A stretch of 64,000 nucleotides of DNA from positions 6,138,001 to 6,202,000 of the forward strand of contig NZ_CP114205.1 of the NCBI RefSeq assembly GCF_027497495.1, read 5' to 3'. This document shows positions 49,603 through 58,323 of the stretch, one piece after another (position 1 is the stretch's first letter; every line of letters starts with the position of its first letter). Position numbers and translations under genes: made by a program. Source of the stretch: Streptomyces tubercidicus. GTDB lineage: Bacteria > Actinomycetota > Actinomycetes > Streptomycetales > Streptomycetaceae. The notes beneath the pieces were generated by a model. It was given only the letters and a program-made list of their open reading frames with translations, had not been told where the DNA came from and did no database searches.

Positions 49603-51390
49603 TCAGCTCCCTGCCCCGCAGGGATACAGACCGGGCGCCCCCGCCCCTGTCCCCACCAGGGCCGGGGCGCCCTCCCACTCCCACAGCAGCAGCGCGTTGG
49701 CGCCCTCGCGCAGCACCGGGCCCGGTACGTACAGCGTGCGCTGCGGCCCCTCGGACCGGTAGCGCCCCAGACAGAACCCGTTGATCCAGGCGAAGCCGTG
49801 CCGCCAGCCCGGCAGCGCGAGGTCCGCGTCACCCGGCCGCCCCGCCACCGTCACCGTTCCCCGGTACAGCCCCGCACCGCCCCCGGCCCCCTCCACCGCC
49901 CGGAACGGAACCCGGGCCAACGCCCCGTCCTCCTCCAGCGCGTCCAGCCGCAGCCCCCGCGACCGCACACCGTGCAGATACTGCCGCTCGTGCAGCAGCC
50001 CGCCCACGATCCCCTTCGACTCGGCCAGCCGCGGCCCGTAGTTGACCCGCCCCAGCGAGCCCACCCACAACTCCACCGCCGCCGGCCCCGCCACCTCACC
50101 CAGCACCGCGTCCTCACCGTCCACCACGGCGTACGGCGCCCCGTCGACGGACACCACCGCCCGGTCCCGCAGCCCGCGCACCCGCAGCGGATACCGCCCC
50201 CGCGGCCCCGGCACCGCCACCTGATAGCGGACCACCCCCCGATCCACCCCCAGCTCCTCGAACGTCGCCGGACCGGCCGCCTCGATCTGCGCCCCGCCCA
50301 GCGCCGCCAGCACCTCCCCGGCCGGTGCCCACTCCTCGATCACCGCACGCGCCGGAGCCGCCAGTACGGGCAGCGGCTCCGGCACCGGGGGCAGCGGACC
50401 GTCCGCGTACGCGGCGAGCACCTCCCGGAACCGCCAGAACTTCTCGGTCGGCCGCCCGCGTTCGTCGACCGGCGCCTGGTAGTCGTACGAAGTGACCGTC
50501 GGCCGCAGCTCCCCGTCCTGGAGCTCACCCGCGCGGTTCGCGCCCGCCCAGCCGCCGAAGCTCGTCCCGCCGTGCGCCATATAGACGTTGACCGAGGCGC
50601 CGCACTCCAGGATCTCCCGCAGCGCCGCCGCCGCGTCCTCCGCGGCGCGCGGCTCCTCGCCGCGCCCCCAGTGCGCGAACCAGCCGCACCAGAACTCCAT
50701 ACACATCAGCGGCCCGTCCGCCCGGTGCCGGCGCAGCGCCGCGAACGCCTCCCGGGCCCCGGAGCCGAAGTTGACGGTGGCCAGTACACCGGGCACCGAA
50801 CCGCCGCTCAGCATGTGGTCCTCGGGCCCGTCCGAGGTGCACAACGGCACCCGCACCCCCAGCGCCCGCAACCGCTCCACGAGCCAGCCGAGATAGCCCG
50901 CATCGCTGCCGTACGAGCCGTACTCGTTCTCCGCCTGCACCATGATCACCGGCCCGCGGGTGTCACACTGCCGCGCCACGACCTGCGGCAGCAGCCGGGC
51001 GAACCACGCCTCGACGGCCCGCAGATACTCCGCGTCCCGGGTCCGCACCCGCCGGCCCAGCGGCCCGGTCAGCCACTCCGGCAGCCCGCCGTTCTCCCAC
51101 TCCGCGCAGATGTACGGCCCCGGGCGGACGATCGCCCACAGCCCCGCCGCGTGCGCCGCGTCCAGGAACCGCCCCAGCGCCTCCGGGTCCCGGAACTCCC
51201 CGGGCCGCGGCTCGTGCAGATTCCACGGCACATAGGTCTCCACACAGTTCAGGCCCATCGCCCGCAGCATCGCCAGCCGGTGGCCCCACTGCGCCTCGTG
51301 CACCCGGAAGTAGTGCATCGCCCCGGACATCAGCCGCACCGGCCGCCCGTCCACCGTGAAGTCCCGCCCGCCCACCGCAAACCGCGCCAC
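49603..51390 (-). CDS. GH35 beta-galactosidase
   Basis: 595 aa from GTG 51390, which has AGGGG nine bases upstream and matches the family start; GTG 51441 would add 17 residues. No signal peptide is visible, so it is probably cytoplasmic. Family sequences: RLMSGAMHYFRVHEAQWGHR, MGLNCVETYVPWNLHEPRPG, IVRPGPYICAEWENGGLPEW, VIMVQAENEYGSYGSD (acid/base Glu, about 156), and PLMCMEFWCGWFAHWGRG (nucleophile Glu, about 232). The C-terminus has beta-galactosidase jelly-roll segments ending PGWRHGFAWINGFCLGRYRS. Beside GH101 it could split the Gal-beta1,3-GalNAc released outside after uptake. Confidence 0.92.
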   Translation of the reverse strand: MARFAVGGRDFTVDGRPVRLMSGAMHYFRVHEAQWGHRLAMLRAMGLNCVETYVPWNLHEPRPGEFRDPEALGRFLDAAHAAGLWAIVRPGPYICAEWENGGLPEWLTGPLGRRVRTRDAEYLRAVEAWFARLLPQVVARQCDTRGPVIMVQAENEYGSYGSDAGYLGWLVERLRALGVRVPLCTSDGPEDHMLSGGSVPGVLATVNFGSGAREAFAALRRHRADGPLMCMEFWCGWFAHWGRGEEPRAAEDAAAALREILECGASVNVYMAHGGTSFGGWAGANRAGELQDGELRPTVTSYDYQAPVDERGRPTEKFWRFREVLAAYADGPLPPVPEPLPVLAAPARAVIEEWAPAGEVLAALGGAQIEAAGPATFEELGVDRGVVRYQVAVPGPRGRYPLRVRGLRDRAVVSVDGAPYAVVDGEDAVLGEVAGPAAVELWVGSLGRVNYGPRLAESKGIVGGLLHERQYLHGVRSRGLRLDALEEDGALARVPFRAVEGAGGGAGLYRGTVTVAGRPGDADLALPGWRHGFAWINGFCLGRYRSEGPQRTLYVPGPVLREGANALLLWEWEGAPALVGTGAGAPGLYPCGAGS

Positions 51391-51517
51391 GTTCGCCCGC
51401 CCCTGTGTCGTCCGTGCCGCCCACGCCGTGCCGTTGCCCACCAGGGGCGCAGACGGGCCGGGCGCGCACGGTCACCGCTACGTCATCGGTCACCCTCGCC
51501 CTCTGGCGGTGTGACGG

Positions 51518-51548
51518 TCCATGGACAAAGATCGACCCTGCTTGGACG
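51518..51548. promoter_or_regulatory. GGAC direct repeats between GH35 and AraC genes
   Basis: GGACAAAG (51523-51530) and GGACGG (51544-51549) place GGAC twice at 21-bp spacing. TCCATGGA (51518-51525) is a palindrome overlapping the first. On the reverse strand CTTTGTCCATGGA matches CTTTGTCCATAGG before GH101. Confidence 0.45.
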
Positions 51549-51636
51549 GTTCGACGGTTCGACGGAGCGGCAGGGAACCGTAAGGCGCGGTACGGCTGGG
51601 TACTACCGCGCGGTACGGAGGGACGGGAGGCCGGAC

Positions 51637-52524
51637 GTGTACCACACCTGGATGCGCTACTTCACGCCGAGCCCGGTCCACCACCGGCTCGGCCTGGTGT
51701 GCCTGGGCGTCGGACTCCAGCACGGCGCCCTGCCCACGGTCGGCCCGCGCACTCTCGACCACCACGTCGCCCTCGTCATCAGCGCGGGCCGCGGCTGGTG
51801 CACCACCCCCGACGGCCGCCGCCACCCGGTCACCGCCCCCGCCCTGCTGTGGATCATCCCGGACGTGGTGCACCACTACGGGGCCGACCCCGACACCGGC
51901 TGGGACGAGAGCTTCGCCGACTTCACCGGCCCGGCCGCCGCCACCTACACCGAACTCGGCTACATCGAGCCGGACCGGCCCGTCGTCCCGCTCACGGACA
52001 CCGGACCGGCGCGGGCCGCGATCGGGCGCATCGCACGCGCCGCCCGCCGCGGCAACCCCCTGCTGGAGGTGGAGACCTCCGCCGCCGTCCACGAACTCCT
52101 GGTCGCCCTGCGCCGCGCCCGCGCCGACACCGGCCCCGACGGCGACCCCGTCCTGACGGCCCTGGCCCGCGACGCCTTCCTCCCGCTCTCGGTCGCCGAG
52201 CACGCCGCCCGGCACGGGATGACCCCCGCCGAACTCCGCACCGCCGTCCGCCGCGGCGCCGGCTGCAGCCCGAAGGACTACCTCCTCGGCATCCGCCTGG
52301 GCCGCGCCAAGGAACTCCTGGTGGGCACCGAACTCCCGGTCGCCGCCGTGGCCCGCCGCGTCGGCTACGACGACCCCGCCTACTTCAGCCGCCTGTTCAC
52401 CCGCCGCGTGGGCACCGCCCCGGTCCGCTTCCGCGACCGCCAGACGCACAGCGTGCCCGGCGGCTGGTCCACGAAGATCCCGGACCCGGACGATCCGCCG
52501 CTGGTCAGCGGCTGGAGCGGCTGA
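51637..52524 (+). CDS. AraC-family transcriptional regulator
   Basis: 295 aa. GTG 51637 has GGGAGG six bases upstream. The N-terminal half is a cupin-like sensor domain (LDHHVALVISAGRGWCTTPD, APALLWIIPDVVHHYGADPD). The C-terminal AraC DNA-binding domain: FLPLSVAEHAARHGMTPAEL, GAGCSPKDYLLGIRLGRAKE, LLVGTELPVAAVARRVGYDD, and PAYFSRLFTRRVGTAPVRFR. Divergent from the GH35 gene over a short region with repeated GGAC motifs, so it is the likely regulator of GH35 and perhaps GH101. Confidence 0.92.
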   Translation: MYHTWMRYFTPSPVHHRLGLVCLGVGLQHGALPTVGPRTLDHHVALVISAGRGWCTTPDGRRHPVTAPALLWIIPDVVHHYGADPDTGWDESFADFTGPAAATYTELGYIEPDRPVVPLTDTGPARAAIGRIARAARRGNPLLEVETSAAVHELLVALRRARADTGPDGDPVLTALARDAFLPLSVAEHAARHGMTPAELRTAVRRGAGCSPKDYLLGIRLGRAKELLVGTELPVAAVARRVGYDDPAYFSRLFTRRVGTAPVRFRDRQTHSVPGGWSTKIPDPDDPPLVSGWSG

Positions 52525-52575
52525 CGGGGGACCGGGACCGGTGAGCGGCTGCCGGGCACGCTGGGGAGCCGGACC

Positions 52576-53961
52576 TCAGGGCGAGAGCTCCTCCAGCGTC
52601 CGCCCCGTCGTCTCCTCGCAGAACGCGGCCGCCACCAGCGCCCCCAGCAGCGCGACCCCGCCCAGCATCGCGAAGACCCCGGTCAGCCCGGTGCTCCCGG
52701 CGTAGACCGCGCCGACCACCACGGGGCCCAGGATCACGCCCACGCGGTTGAGCGCGCCACCGACGCTGCACCCCAGCGCCCGTGTCCGCGTCGGATACAG
52801 CTCCGGTGTGTAGAGGTAGAGGCTGATGTTGGAGCCGAAGAAGCAGACCGCGGCCAGTGACGTCCACAGCAGCACCTGGACCGGCGTACGGGCGCCCAGC
52901 ACGGCCAGGACGAGGAGGACGGCGGCCGCGCCGCCCAGGAAGAGGGCGAAGATCCGGCGACGCCCGATCCGGTCGATGGTGAGCGCGGCGAGCAGGCAGC
53001 CCAGCAGTCCGGCGACCGAGGTGACGGTCGAGTAGAGCAGCGCGTCGGGGAGCGAGAGCCCGAAGCGGGCCCCGTAGATGGTGGGCAGCCAGGAGGTGAT
53101 CCCGTAGTTCACGAAGTAGCCGGTGAACCAGAGGGTGCCGACGACGAGGGTGCGCCGGCGGTAGCGGCCGGTGAACAGGCCACCGGTGCGGCCGTCGGTC
53201 GGCTCGGGGGCAGGTGCGGCCGGCGCCACCGGAGGCAGCGGCCGCCCCGTCGCGTCCGCCACCTTCGCCTCGATGAGGTCCATGGTCGCGGCCGCCTCGG
53301 CCGGCCGTCCGCGCTCGGCGAGCCACCGAGGTGACTCCGGCACCGTGCGCCACACCAGTACGCACAACACCCCGGGCACGGCGGCCAGCAGATACATCCA
53401 GCGCCAGCCGAGCACCGGCACGATCCAGGCGGCGCAGAGCGCGCCGACGGTGAGCCCGGCGGGGAACACCAGCTCGTAGAGGAGTACGAAGCGGCCGCGC
53501 CCATGGCTGCGGATGATCTCGCTGATGAAGGTGGCCGCCACCGGCACCTCGCCGCCGATGGCGAGGCCCTGGACGAACCGCACCATCATGAAGGGGCCGG
53601 GGCCGGGGCTGGCGGCGAGGGCGAGCGAGGCCGCGCCGGAGACGGCGATGCACAGCGCGATGACCTTGACCCGGCCGATGCGGTCCGCCATCCGTCCGGA
53701 GAACAGCGCGCCGATCAGCATGCCGACCGAGCCGATGGTCAGGACCAGGGTGGAGTCCGCCGTGGACAGGCTCCACTCCTGTCGTAGTTGGGGCATCGCG
53801 TAGGCGATCAGTAGTTGGTCGAAGGCTTCGAAGAAGGTCACCACGCCGATCACGATGCGGACGGTGACATGCCAGCGCGACAGCGGCAGGCGTTCGAAGC
53901 GGGCCGCGATGGCGGCGCGGGTGGCGTCGGCGTCGCGGTCCGGGGAGGTGTCGAGGCTCAT
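52576..53961 (-). CDS. MFS transporter, divergent from the catabolic operon
   Basis: 461 aa, about 12 helices, major facilitator superfamily of the SP/aromatic-acid symporter type. FFEAFDQLLIAYAMPQLRQE in helix 1, GRMADRIGRVKVIALC (motif A), VRFVQGLAIGGEVPVAATFI, PESPRWLAERGRPAEAA before the central loop, and TIDRIGRRRIFALFLGGAAA in the second half. The end carries TTGRTLEEL, a family hallmark. GGAGGA precedes ATG 53961. It is divergent from the aldehyde dehydrogenase gene, with shared palindromes, so it probably imports the pathway's substrate. Confidence 0.88.
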   Translation of the reverse strand: MSLDTSPDRDADATRAAIAARFERLPLSRWHVTVRIVIGVVTFFEAFDQLLIAYAMPQLRQEWSLSTADSTLVLTIGSVGMLIGALFSGRMADRIGRVKVIALCIAVSGAASLALAASPGPGPFMMVRFVQGLAIGGEVPVAATFISEIIRSHGRGRFVLLYELVFPAGLTVGALCAAWIVPVLGWRWMYLLAAVPGVLCVLVWRTVPESPRWLAERGRPAEAAATMDLIEAKVADATGRPLPPVAPAAPAPEPTDGRTGGLFTGRYRRRTLVVGTLWFTGYFVNYGITSWLPTIYGARFGLSLPDALLYSTVTSVAGLLGCLLAALTIDRIGRRRIFALFLGGAAAVLLVLAVLGARTPVQVLLWTSLAAVCFFGSNISLYLYTPELYPTRTRALGCSVGGALNRVGVILGPVVVGAVYAGSTGLTGVFAMLGGVALLGALVAAAFCEETTGRTLEELSP

Positions 53962-54081
53962 CCGGGATTCCTCCAGTCCCGCGCAGGTGGCGGGTGAGGG
54001 ACGAGGGGGAGGAGGGGGCGTCGGGGGGCGGGGTCCGTCTGGATTTTCGCTCGGGCATCCCGTCCGGAAGCGCAAAGTTTC

Positions 54082-54183
54082 TAAGGGCTTAAGTTCTACA
54101 GACCCGAGGGGTGTGGTCGTCAAGGGTTTGACCAACGGAACTTTTTTCGAGCTGACCCTTGCCGGGGAATAGTTAAGTGCTTA
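54082..54183. promoter_or_regulatory. Two TAAG-NN-CTTA palindromes between MFS and the catabolic operon
   Basis: TAAGGGCTTA (54082-54091) and TAAGTGCTTA (54174-54183) are perfect inverted repeats with a two-base spacer, centres 92 bp apart, in the 321-bp gap 53962-54282. CAAGGGT (54121) and ACCCTTG (54156) form a further inverted pair between them. This stretch is notably AT-richer than its surroundings. Confidence 0.6.
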
Positions 54184-54282
54184 GATTTCTGGTGCTGAAG
54201 TAATCGGGGAGCGGCGACCGGCCCCGCCCGGTGTGCCGGGCAGCTCGCTCGACTCCCCCAAGTCGCCGTCAGGAGGCCGCGG

Positions 54283-55806
54283 ATGACCGTCGAAGAGCCG
54301 GCGCAGCAACGGGTGCCCGCACCGGAGTCCACCCCGGACGAGATCCTCGTCGCGGGGGAATGGCGGCGCGGCAACGGCGCTCCGATCGAGACCGTCGATC
54401 CCGCCACCGGCCGCACCCTCACCACCCTCGCCGGCGCCGCCGCCACCGACGTCGACGAGGCCGCCCGGCATGCCGCCCGAGCGGCCGCCGACCCCGTCTG
54501 GCGGGAGCTGCCCGCCCACCGGCGGGCCCGGCTGCTGCACCGTATCGCCGACGCGGTCGACGCCGAGGGTGAACGGCTCGCCGCCCTCCAGACCGCCGAC
54601 ACCGGCAAGGCGCTCACCGAGACCCGCGCCCTCGTGGCCAGCGCCGCCGCCACCTTCCGCTACACCGCGGCCGCCGTGGAGACGGCGGAGGAGGCCCTCA
54701 CCCCCGCCCGCGGCGACTACCTCACGATGAGCCGGTACGAGCCGATCGGCGTCGTCGGCGCGATCAACCCGTGGAACTCGCCGGTCGCCAGCGATGCGCA
54801 GAAGCTCGCCCCGGCGCTCGCCGCCGGTAACGCGGTGCTGCTCAAGCCCGCCGAATGGACTCCGCTCGGCTCGCTCGCCCTGGGGCGCCTGATCACCCGC
54901 GCGCTCACCGAACTCCGGCTCCCCACAGGGCTGTTGTCCGTCCTGCCGGGCCCCGGACGGACCGTCGGCGACGCCATCGTGCACCACCCGCGCGTCGGCA
55001 AGGTCACCTTCACCGGCGGCACCCGCACCGGCCGGGCCATCGCCCACGCCGCGGCCGAGAAGCTGATGCCGGTCTCGCTGGAGCTGGGCGGCAAGTCACC
55101 GACCGTCGTGCTCCCCGACGCCGACCTCGAACAGGCCCTGGCCGGCGTGCTGTTCGGGATCTTCTCGTCCACCGGCCAGTCCTGCATCGCGGGCTCACGG
55201 CTGTTCGTCGCCCGCGAGCGCTACCCGGAGTTCCTCGGCGCACTCGTCGACCGGGCGCAGAAGCTGCGCATCGGGCCCGGCGGGGACCCCGGCACACAGG
55301 TGGCGCCGCTCGTGCACCACAAGCACCGGGACTCGGTCGCCTGCTACGTCGATCTGGCGCGCGCGGAAGGCGCCCGGGTGCTGTGCGGCGGGAGCGCCCC
55401 CGACGGCGACGCCTACCGCGACGGCGCGTACTACCTGCCCACCGTCCTCGACGGCCTGCCGAACTCCTCCCGCACCTGCCAGGAGGAGATCTTCGGCCCG
55501 GTCCTGGTCGCCCTGCCCTTCGACGACGAGGACGACCTCATACGCCAGGCCAACGACTCGGTCTACGGCCTGGCCTGCGGGATCTGGACCCGCGACCACC
55601 GCGCCGCCTGGCGGATCGCACGCCGTATCGACGCCGGCACCGTCTGGATCAACACCTACAAGCAGTTCAGCGTCTCCACCCCCTTCGGCGGAATGAAGGA
55701 CAGCGGTCTCGGCAGGGAGAAGGGCCGCGACGGCATCCGCGCCTACCAGCGCCAGAAGTCCCTGTACTGGGGCGTCTCGGACGCTCCGCTGCCCTGGGCC
55801 AACTGA
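54283..55806 (+). CDS. Aldehyde dehydrogenase, first gene of the catabolic operon
   Basis: 507-aa NAD(P)-dependent aldehyde dehydrogenase. IGVVGAINPWNSPVASDAQK has the catalytic Asn; FTGGTRTGRAIAHAAAEKLM binds the cofactor; VSLELGGKSPTVVLPDADLE gives Glu267; FSSTGQSCIAGSRLFVARER gives the nucleophile Cys301; EIFGPVLVALPFDDEDDLIR and KQFSVSTPFGGMKDSGLGRE are C-terminal hallmarks. In a meta-cleavage pathway it could oxidise a semialdehyde from ring opening. Candidate ribosome binding site AGGAGG before ATG 54283. Confidence 0.93.
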   Translation: MTVEEPAQQRVPAPESTPDEILVAGEWRRGNGAPIETVDPATGRTLTTLAGAAATDVDEAARHAARAAADPVWRELPAHRRARLLHRIADAVDAEGERLAALQTADTGKALTETRALVASAAATFRYTAAAVETAEEALTPARGDYLTMSRYEPIGVVGAINPWNSPVASDAQKLAPALAAGNAVLLKPAEWTPLGSLALGRLITRALTELRLPTGLLSVLPGPGRTVGDAIVHHPRVGKVTFTGGTRTGRAIAHAAAEKLMPVSLELGGKSPTVVLPDADLEQALAGVLFGIFSSTGQSCIAGSRLFVARERYPEFLGALVDRAQKLRIGPGGDPGTQVAPLVHHKHRDSVACYVDLARAEGARVLCGGSAPDGDAYRDGAYYLPTVLDGLPNSSRTCQEEIFGPVLVALPFDDEDDLIRQANDSVYGLACGIWTRDHRAAWRIARRIDAGTVWINTYKQFSVSTPFGGMKDSGLGREKGRDGIRAYQRQKSLYWGVSDAPLPWAN

Positions 55807-55823
55807 CACCCCCGGAGGAACCG

Positions 55824-56729
55824 ATGCCCCACCCCCCGATCGCCCGGCTGCGCGCCCTGCGCTCCGTCGAGCTGCTCACCCCGCACTTCGCCGAGGCCAC
55901 CGACTTCTACCAGGACGCCTGGGGCCTGGAGGTCGTCGAGACCGAGTCCGGCGCGAGCTGGCTGCGCGGCACCGGCGACGAACACCACGCACTCCAGCTC
56001 ACCCGCTCCGACCGGATCGGCCTCGGCCGGCTCTCGTTCGCCCTCACCACCCCCGCGGAGGCCGACGAGGCGGCCCGCCGGCTCGAAGCGCACGGTATCC
56101 GCACGGTGTCCGGGCCCGGCCCGCTGGACCAGGTCGGCGGCGGCTACGGTCTGCGCTTCCACGACCACGAGGGACGCCTGGTCGAACTGTCCGTCGACAC
56201 CTGGGCCGTCGCCCCGCGCGGCCGGGACGCCGCCGTCCCGGTCGGTGTCACCCACGCCGTCCTCAACACCACCGACATCGACGCCTCCGTCGCCTTCTAC
56301 TGCGATGTCCTCGGCCTGCGCGTCTCGGACTGGTCCGAGCACCAGATGGCGTTCCTGCGCTGCAACGCCGACCACCACTGCATCGCCTTCAACCAGGCCG
56401 AATGGGTCTCCCTCAACCACGTCGCGTACGAGATGAGCTCGGTCGACCACTTCATGCGGGGGCTGGGGCGGCTCAAGCACCACGGCATCGACCCGCAGTG
56501 GGGGCCCGGCCGGCACGGCCCCGGCAACAACACCTTCTCCTACTTCACCGACCCGACCGGGCTCGTGTGCGAGTACACCTCCGAGGTCGCACAGGTCGTC
56601 GAAGACCGCTGGATCGCCAAAGTGTGGCGGCGCACCCCCGAGCTGTCCGACCTGTGGGGCACGGCAGGCCCACCGTCCCAGGAGATCCGCTGCCATATGG
56701 CGGGCTCCCCCGAAGGAGCGCACGCATGA
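55824..56729 (+). CDS. Two-domain extradiol ring-cleavage dioxygenase (VOC superfamily)
   Basis: 301 aa with two vicinal-oxygen-chelate domains. The N-terminal half lacks metal ligands, as usual. The C-terminal half shows GVTHAVLNTTDIDASVAFY (His144), WVSLNHVAYEMSSVDHFMRG (His199), and FTDPTGLVCEYTSEVAQV (Glu250), the 2-His/1-carboxylate iron site of 2,3-dihydroxybiphenyl/catechol 2,3-dioxygenases. GRHGPGNNTFSYF supplies the conserved His231 and Tyr240 that fit the extradiol active-site signature. It should open a catechol ring next to the hydroxyls. GGAGGA precedes ATG 55824; the stop overlaps the next start. Confidence 0.9.
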   Translation: MPHPPIARLRALRSVELLTPHFAEATDFYQDAWGLEVVETESGASWLRGTGDEHHALQLTRSDRIGLGRLSFALTTPAEADEAARRLEAHGIRTVSGPGPLDQVGGGYGLRFHDHEGRLVELSVDTWAVAPRGRDAAVPVGVTHAVLNTTDIDASVAFYCDVLGLRVSDWSEHQMAFLRCNADHHCIAFNQAEWVSLNHVAYEMSSVDHFMRGLGRLKHHGIDPQWGPGRHGPGNNTFSYFTDPTGLVCEYTSEVAQVVEDRWIAKVWRRTPELSDLWGTAGPPSQEIRCHMAGSPEGAHA

Positions 56730-57529
56730 CGACCGTGACGACACGGCACGTAGGGCTCATCGGCTGGGGCGCCATCGGCCGCGTCGTCGCCGCCGCTCTC
56801 GCCCGGCGGCAGGTGCCCGGCGCCGAGCTGGTGTGCCTCGTCGACAACCGCCCGCTGGGCGAGGCCGCGCCCGCCCCGCAGGTCTCCTTCGAGGAGGCCC
56901 TGGAGCGCTGCGATCTGATCGTCGAGGCGGCCGGGCAGGGCGTGGTGCGCGCACGGGGCGAGCGGGTCCTCGCCTCCGGGACGGATCTGCTGGTCGCCTC
57001 GACCGGCGCCCTGACCGACGACGGACTGACGAAGCGGCTGCTCACCACCGGTCCGGGCCGGGTCTACTTCACCGGCGGCGCCCTCGGCGGGCTGGACCTC
57101 CTCCAGGCCGTACGGTCCCTCGGGCCCCTGGACGACGTCCGGCTGACCACCACCAAGCTGCCCGCCACCCTCGAACAGCCGTGGATGGACGATGAGTTGC
57201 TCACCCGGATGCGGACCGCCACCGGCCCGGTCGAGGTGATGTCCGGCACCGCCCGCGAGGTCCCGGTGAAGTTCCCCCGGTCCACGAACGTGGCCGCCTC
57301 GGTCGCCCTCGCCGTCGGCGACCTGGACGCCGTCCGGGTCCGGGTCGTCGCCGACCCCGCCGCCCACCACACCCGCCACAGCGTCGAGGCCCGCGGCGCA
57401 CACGGCTCCTACCGCTTCGAGGTCGCCCACCTCCCGGACCCGGGCAACCCCGCCACCAGCCAGGTCGTGCCGTACGCGGTGCTGCGTTCGCTGGGTGCGA
57501 TCGCCGGGCGGACGGGACAGATCCTGTGA
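56726..57529 (+). CDS. L-aspartate dehydrogenase-family oxidoreductase
   Basis: 267 aa. VGLIGWGAIGRVVAAALARR is the NAD(P) Rossmann motif; DLIVEAAGQGVVRARGERVL, LLVASTGALTDDGL, and YFTGGALGGLDLLQAVRSLG are typical of NadX-type aspartate dehydrogenase; KFPRSTNVAASVALAVGD has the NVAA signature and DPAAHHTRHSVEARG the catalytic His. NadX makes iminoaspartate from aspartate. Here it lies in an aromatic catabolic operon far from nad genes, so it may reduce or oxidise an amino/keto intermediate of that pathway. P. aeruginosa PA3505, as I recall, is a similar enzyme beside an aldehyde dehydrogenase, a decarboxylase and an SDR. Confidence 0.85.
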   Translation: MTTVTTRHVGLIGWGAIGRVVAAALARRQVPGAELVCLVDNRPLGEAAPAPQVSFEEALERCDLIVEAAGQGVVRARGERVLASGTDLLVASTGALTDDGLTKRLLTTGPGRVYFTGGALGGLDLLQAVRSLGPLDDVRLTTTKLPATLEQPWMDDELLTRMRTATGPVEVMSGTAREVPVKFPRSTNVAASVALAVGDLDAVRVRVVADPAAHHTRHSVEARGAHGSYRFEVAHLPDPGNPATSQVVPYAVLRSLGAIAGRTGQIL

Positions 57530-58323
57530 GCGCCCCGGTCCACGCGGTGCGGGCCGGCGAGCACGGCCCGCTGCTGCTGTGCCTGCACGGCATCGGCTCC
57601 TCGTCGGCCGCCTTCGCCCCACAGCTCGCCGAGCTCTCCGCACACGCACGGGTGGTGGCCTGGGACGCCCCCGGATACGCCGCATCGCCCGATCCACACG
57701 GCCCGTTGGACCTCGACGGGTACGCGGACGCCGCCGCCGAGCTGATCCGCTCCTACGGCACCGGTGCCCATGTCCTCGGCGTCTCCTGGGGCGGCGTGAT
57801 CGCGCTACGGCTCGCCACCCGCCACCCCGGCCTCGTCGACTCGCTGATCATCGCCGACTCCAGCCCGGGGTCGGCGACGGACCCGGCGAAGGCCCAGGCC
57901 ATGCGGGCCCGCGCCGCCGAGCTGGCCGAGCTGGGCCCGGCCGCCTTCGCCGCGCGGCGCGGCCCCCGGCTCGTCTCGCCGCACGCACCGCAGGAGCTCG
58001 TCCGGCACGTCATCGACACCATGGCCGCCGCCGTCCGCCTGCCCGGCTACGCGTACGCCGCCGCATCCATGGCGTCGGCGGACCTCCGCACCGAACTGGC
58101 GGACATCACCGCCCCCGCCCTCGTCCTCTGCGGCGACCTGGACCGCGTCACCGGCGTCGAGGCATCCCAAGCCCTCGCCGGGGCCCTGCACAAGACCGCC
58201 TACGTGATCGTCAAAGACGCCGGTCACCTGGCCAATCAGGAACAGCCCGGGCACTTCAACGCCTGGGTCCTGTCCCACCTCGACATCGTCACCGAGCAAC
58301 CGAAAGGCCCGTCATGCCGCTGA
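57526..58323 (+). CDS. Alpha/beta hydrolase, probable meta-cleavage product hydrolase
   Basis: 265 aa. LLLCLHGIGSSSAAFAPQLA (oxyanion region), VVAWDAPGYAASPDPHGPLD, HVLGVSWGGVIALRLATRHP (nucleophilic Ser87 in GVSWGG), VLCGDLDRVTGVEASQALAG (Asp), and VKDAGHLANQEQPGHFNAWV (His) give the triad. C-C hydrolases for extradiol products belong to this fold, and the neighbour is an extradiol dioxygenase, so a C-C hydrolase is a fair guess; an ordinary esterase or lactonase cannot be excluded. GTG 57526 overlaps the previous stop. Confidence 0.82.
   Translation: MSAPVHAVRAGEHGPLLLCLHGIGSSSAAFAPQLAELSAHARVVAWDAPGYAASPDPHGPLDLDGYADAAAELIRSYGTGAHVLGVSWGGVIALRLATRHPGLVDSLIIADSSPGSATDPAKAQAMRARAAELAELGPAAFAARRGPRLVSPHAPQELVRHVIDTMAAAVRLPGYAYAAASMASADLRTELADITAPALVLCGDLDRVTGVEASQALAGALHKTAYVIVKDAGHLANQEQPGHFNAWVLSHLDIVTEQPKGPSCR

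Noticed and set aside
49474..52524. A 1016-codon forward frame leading into the AraC gene
   Set aside because: Its first two thirds are antisense to the GH35 gene and low-complexity; the real AraC start is GTG 51637 with a good ribosome binding site.
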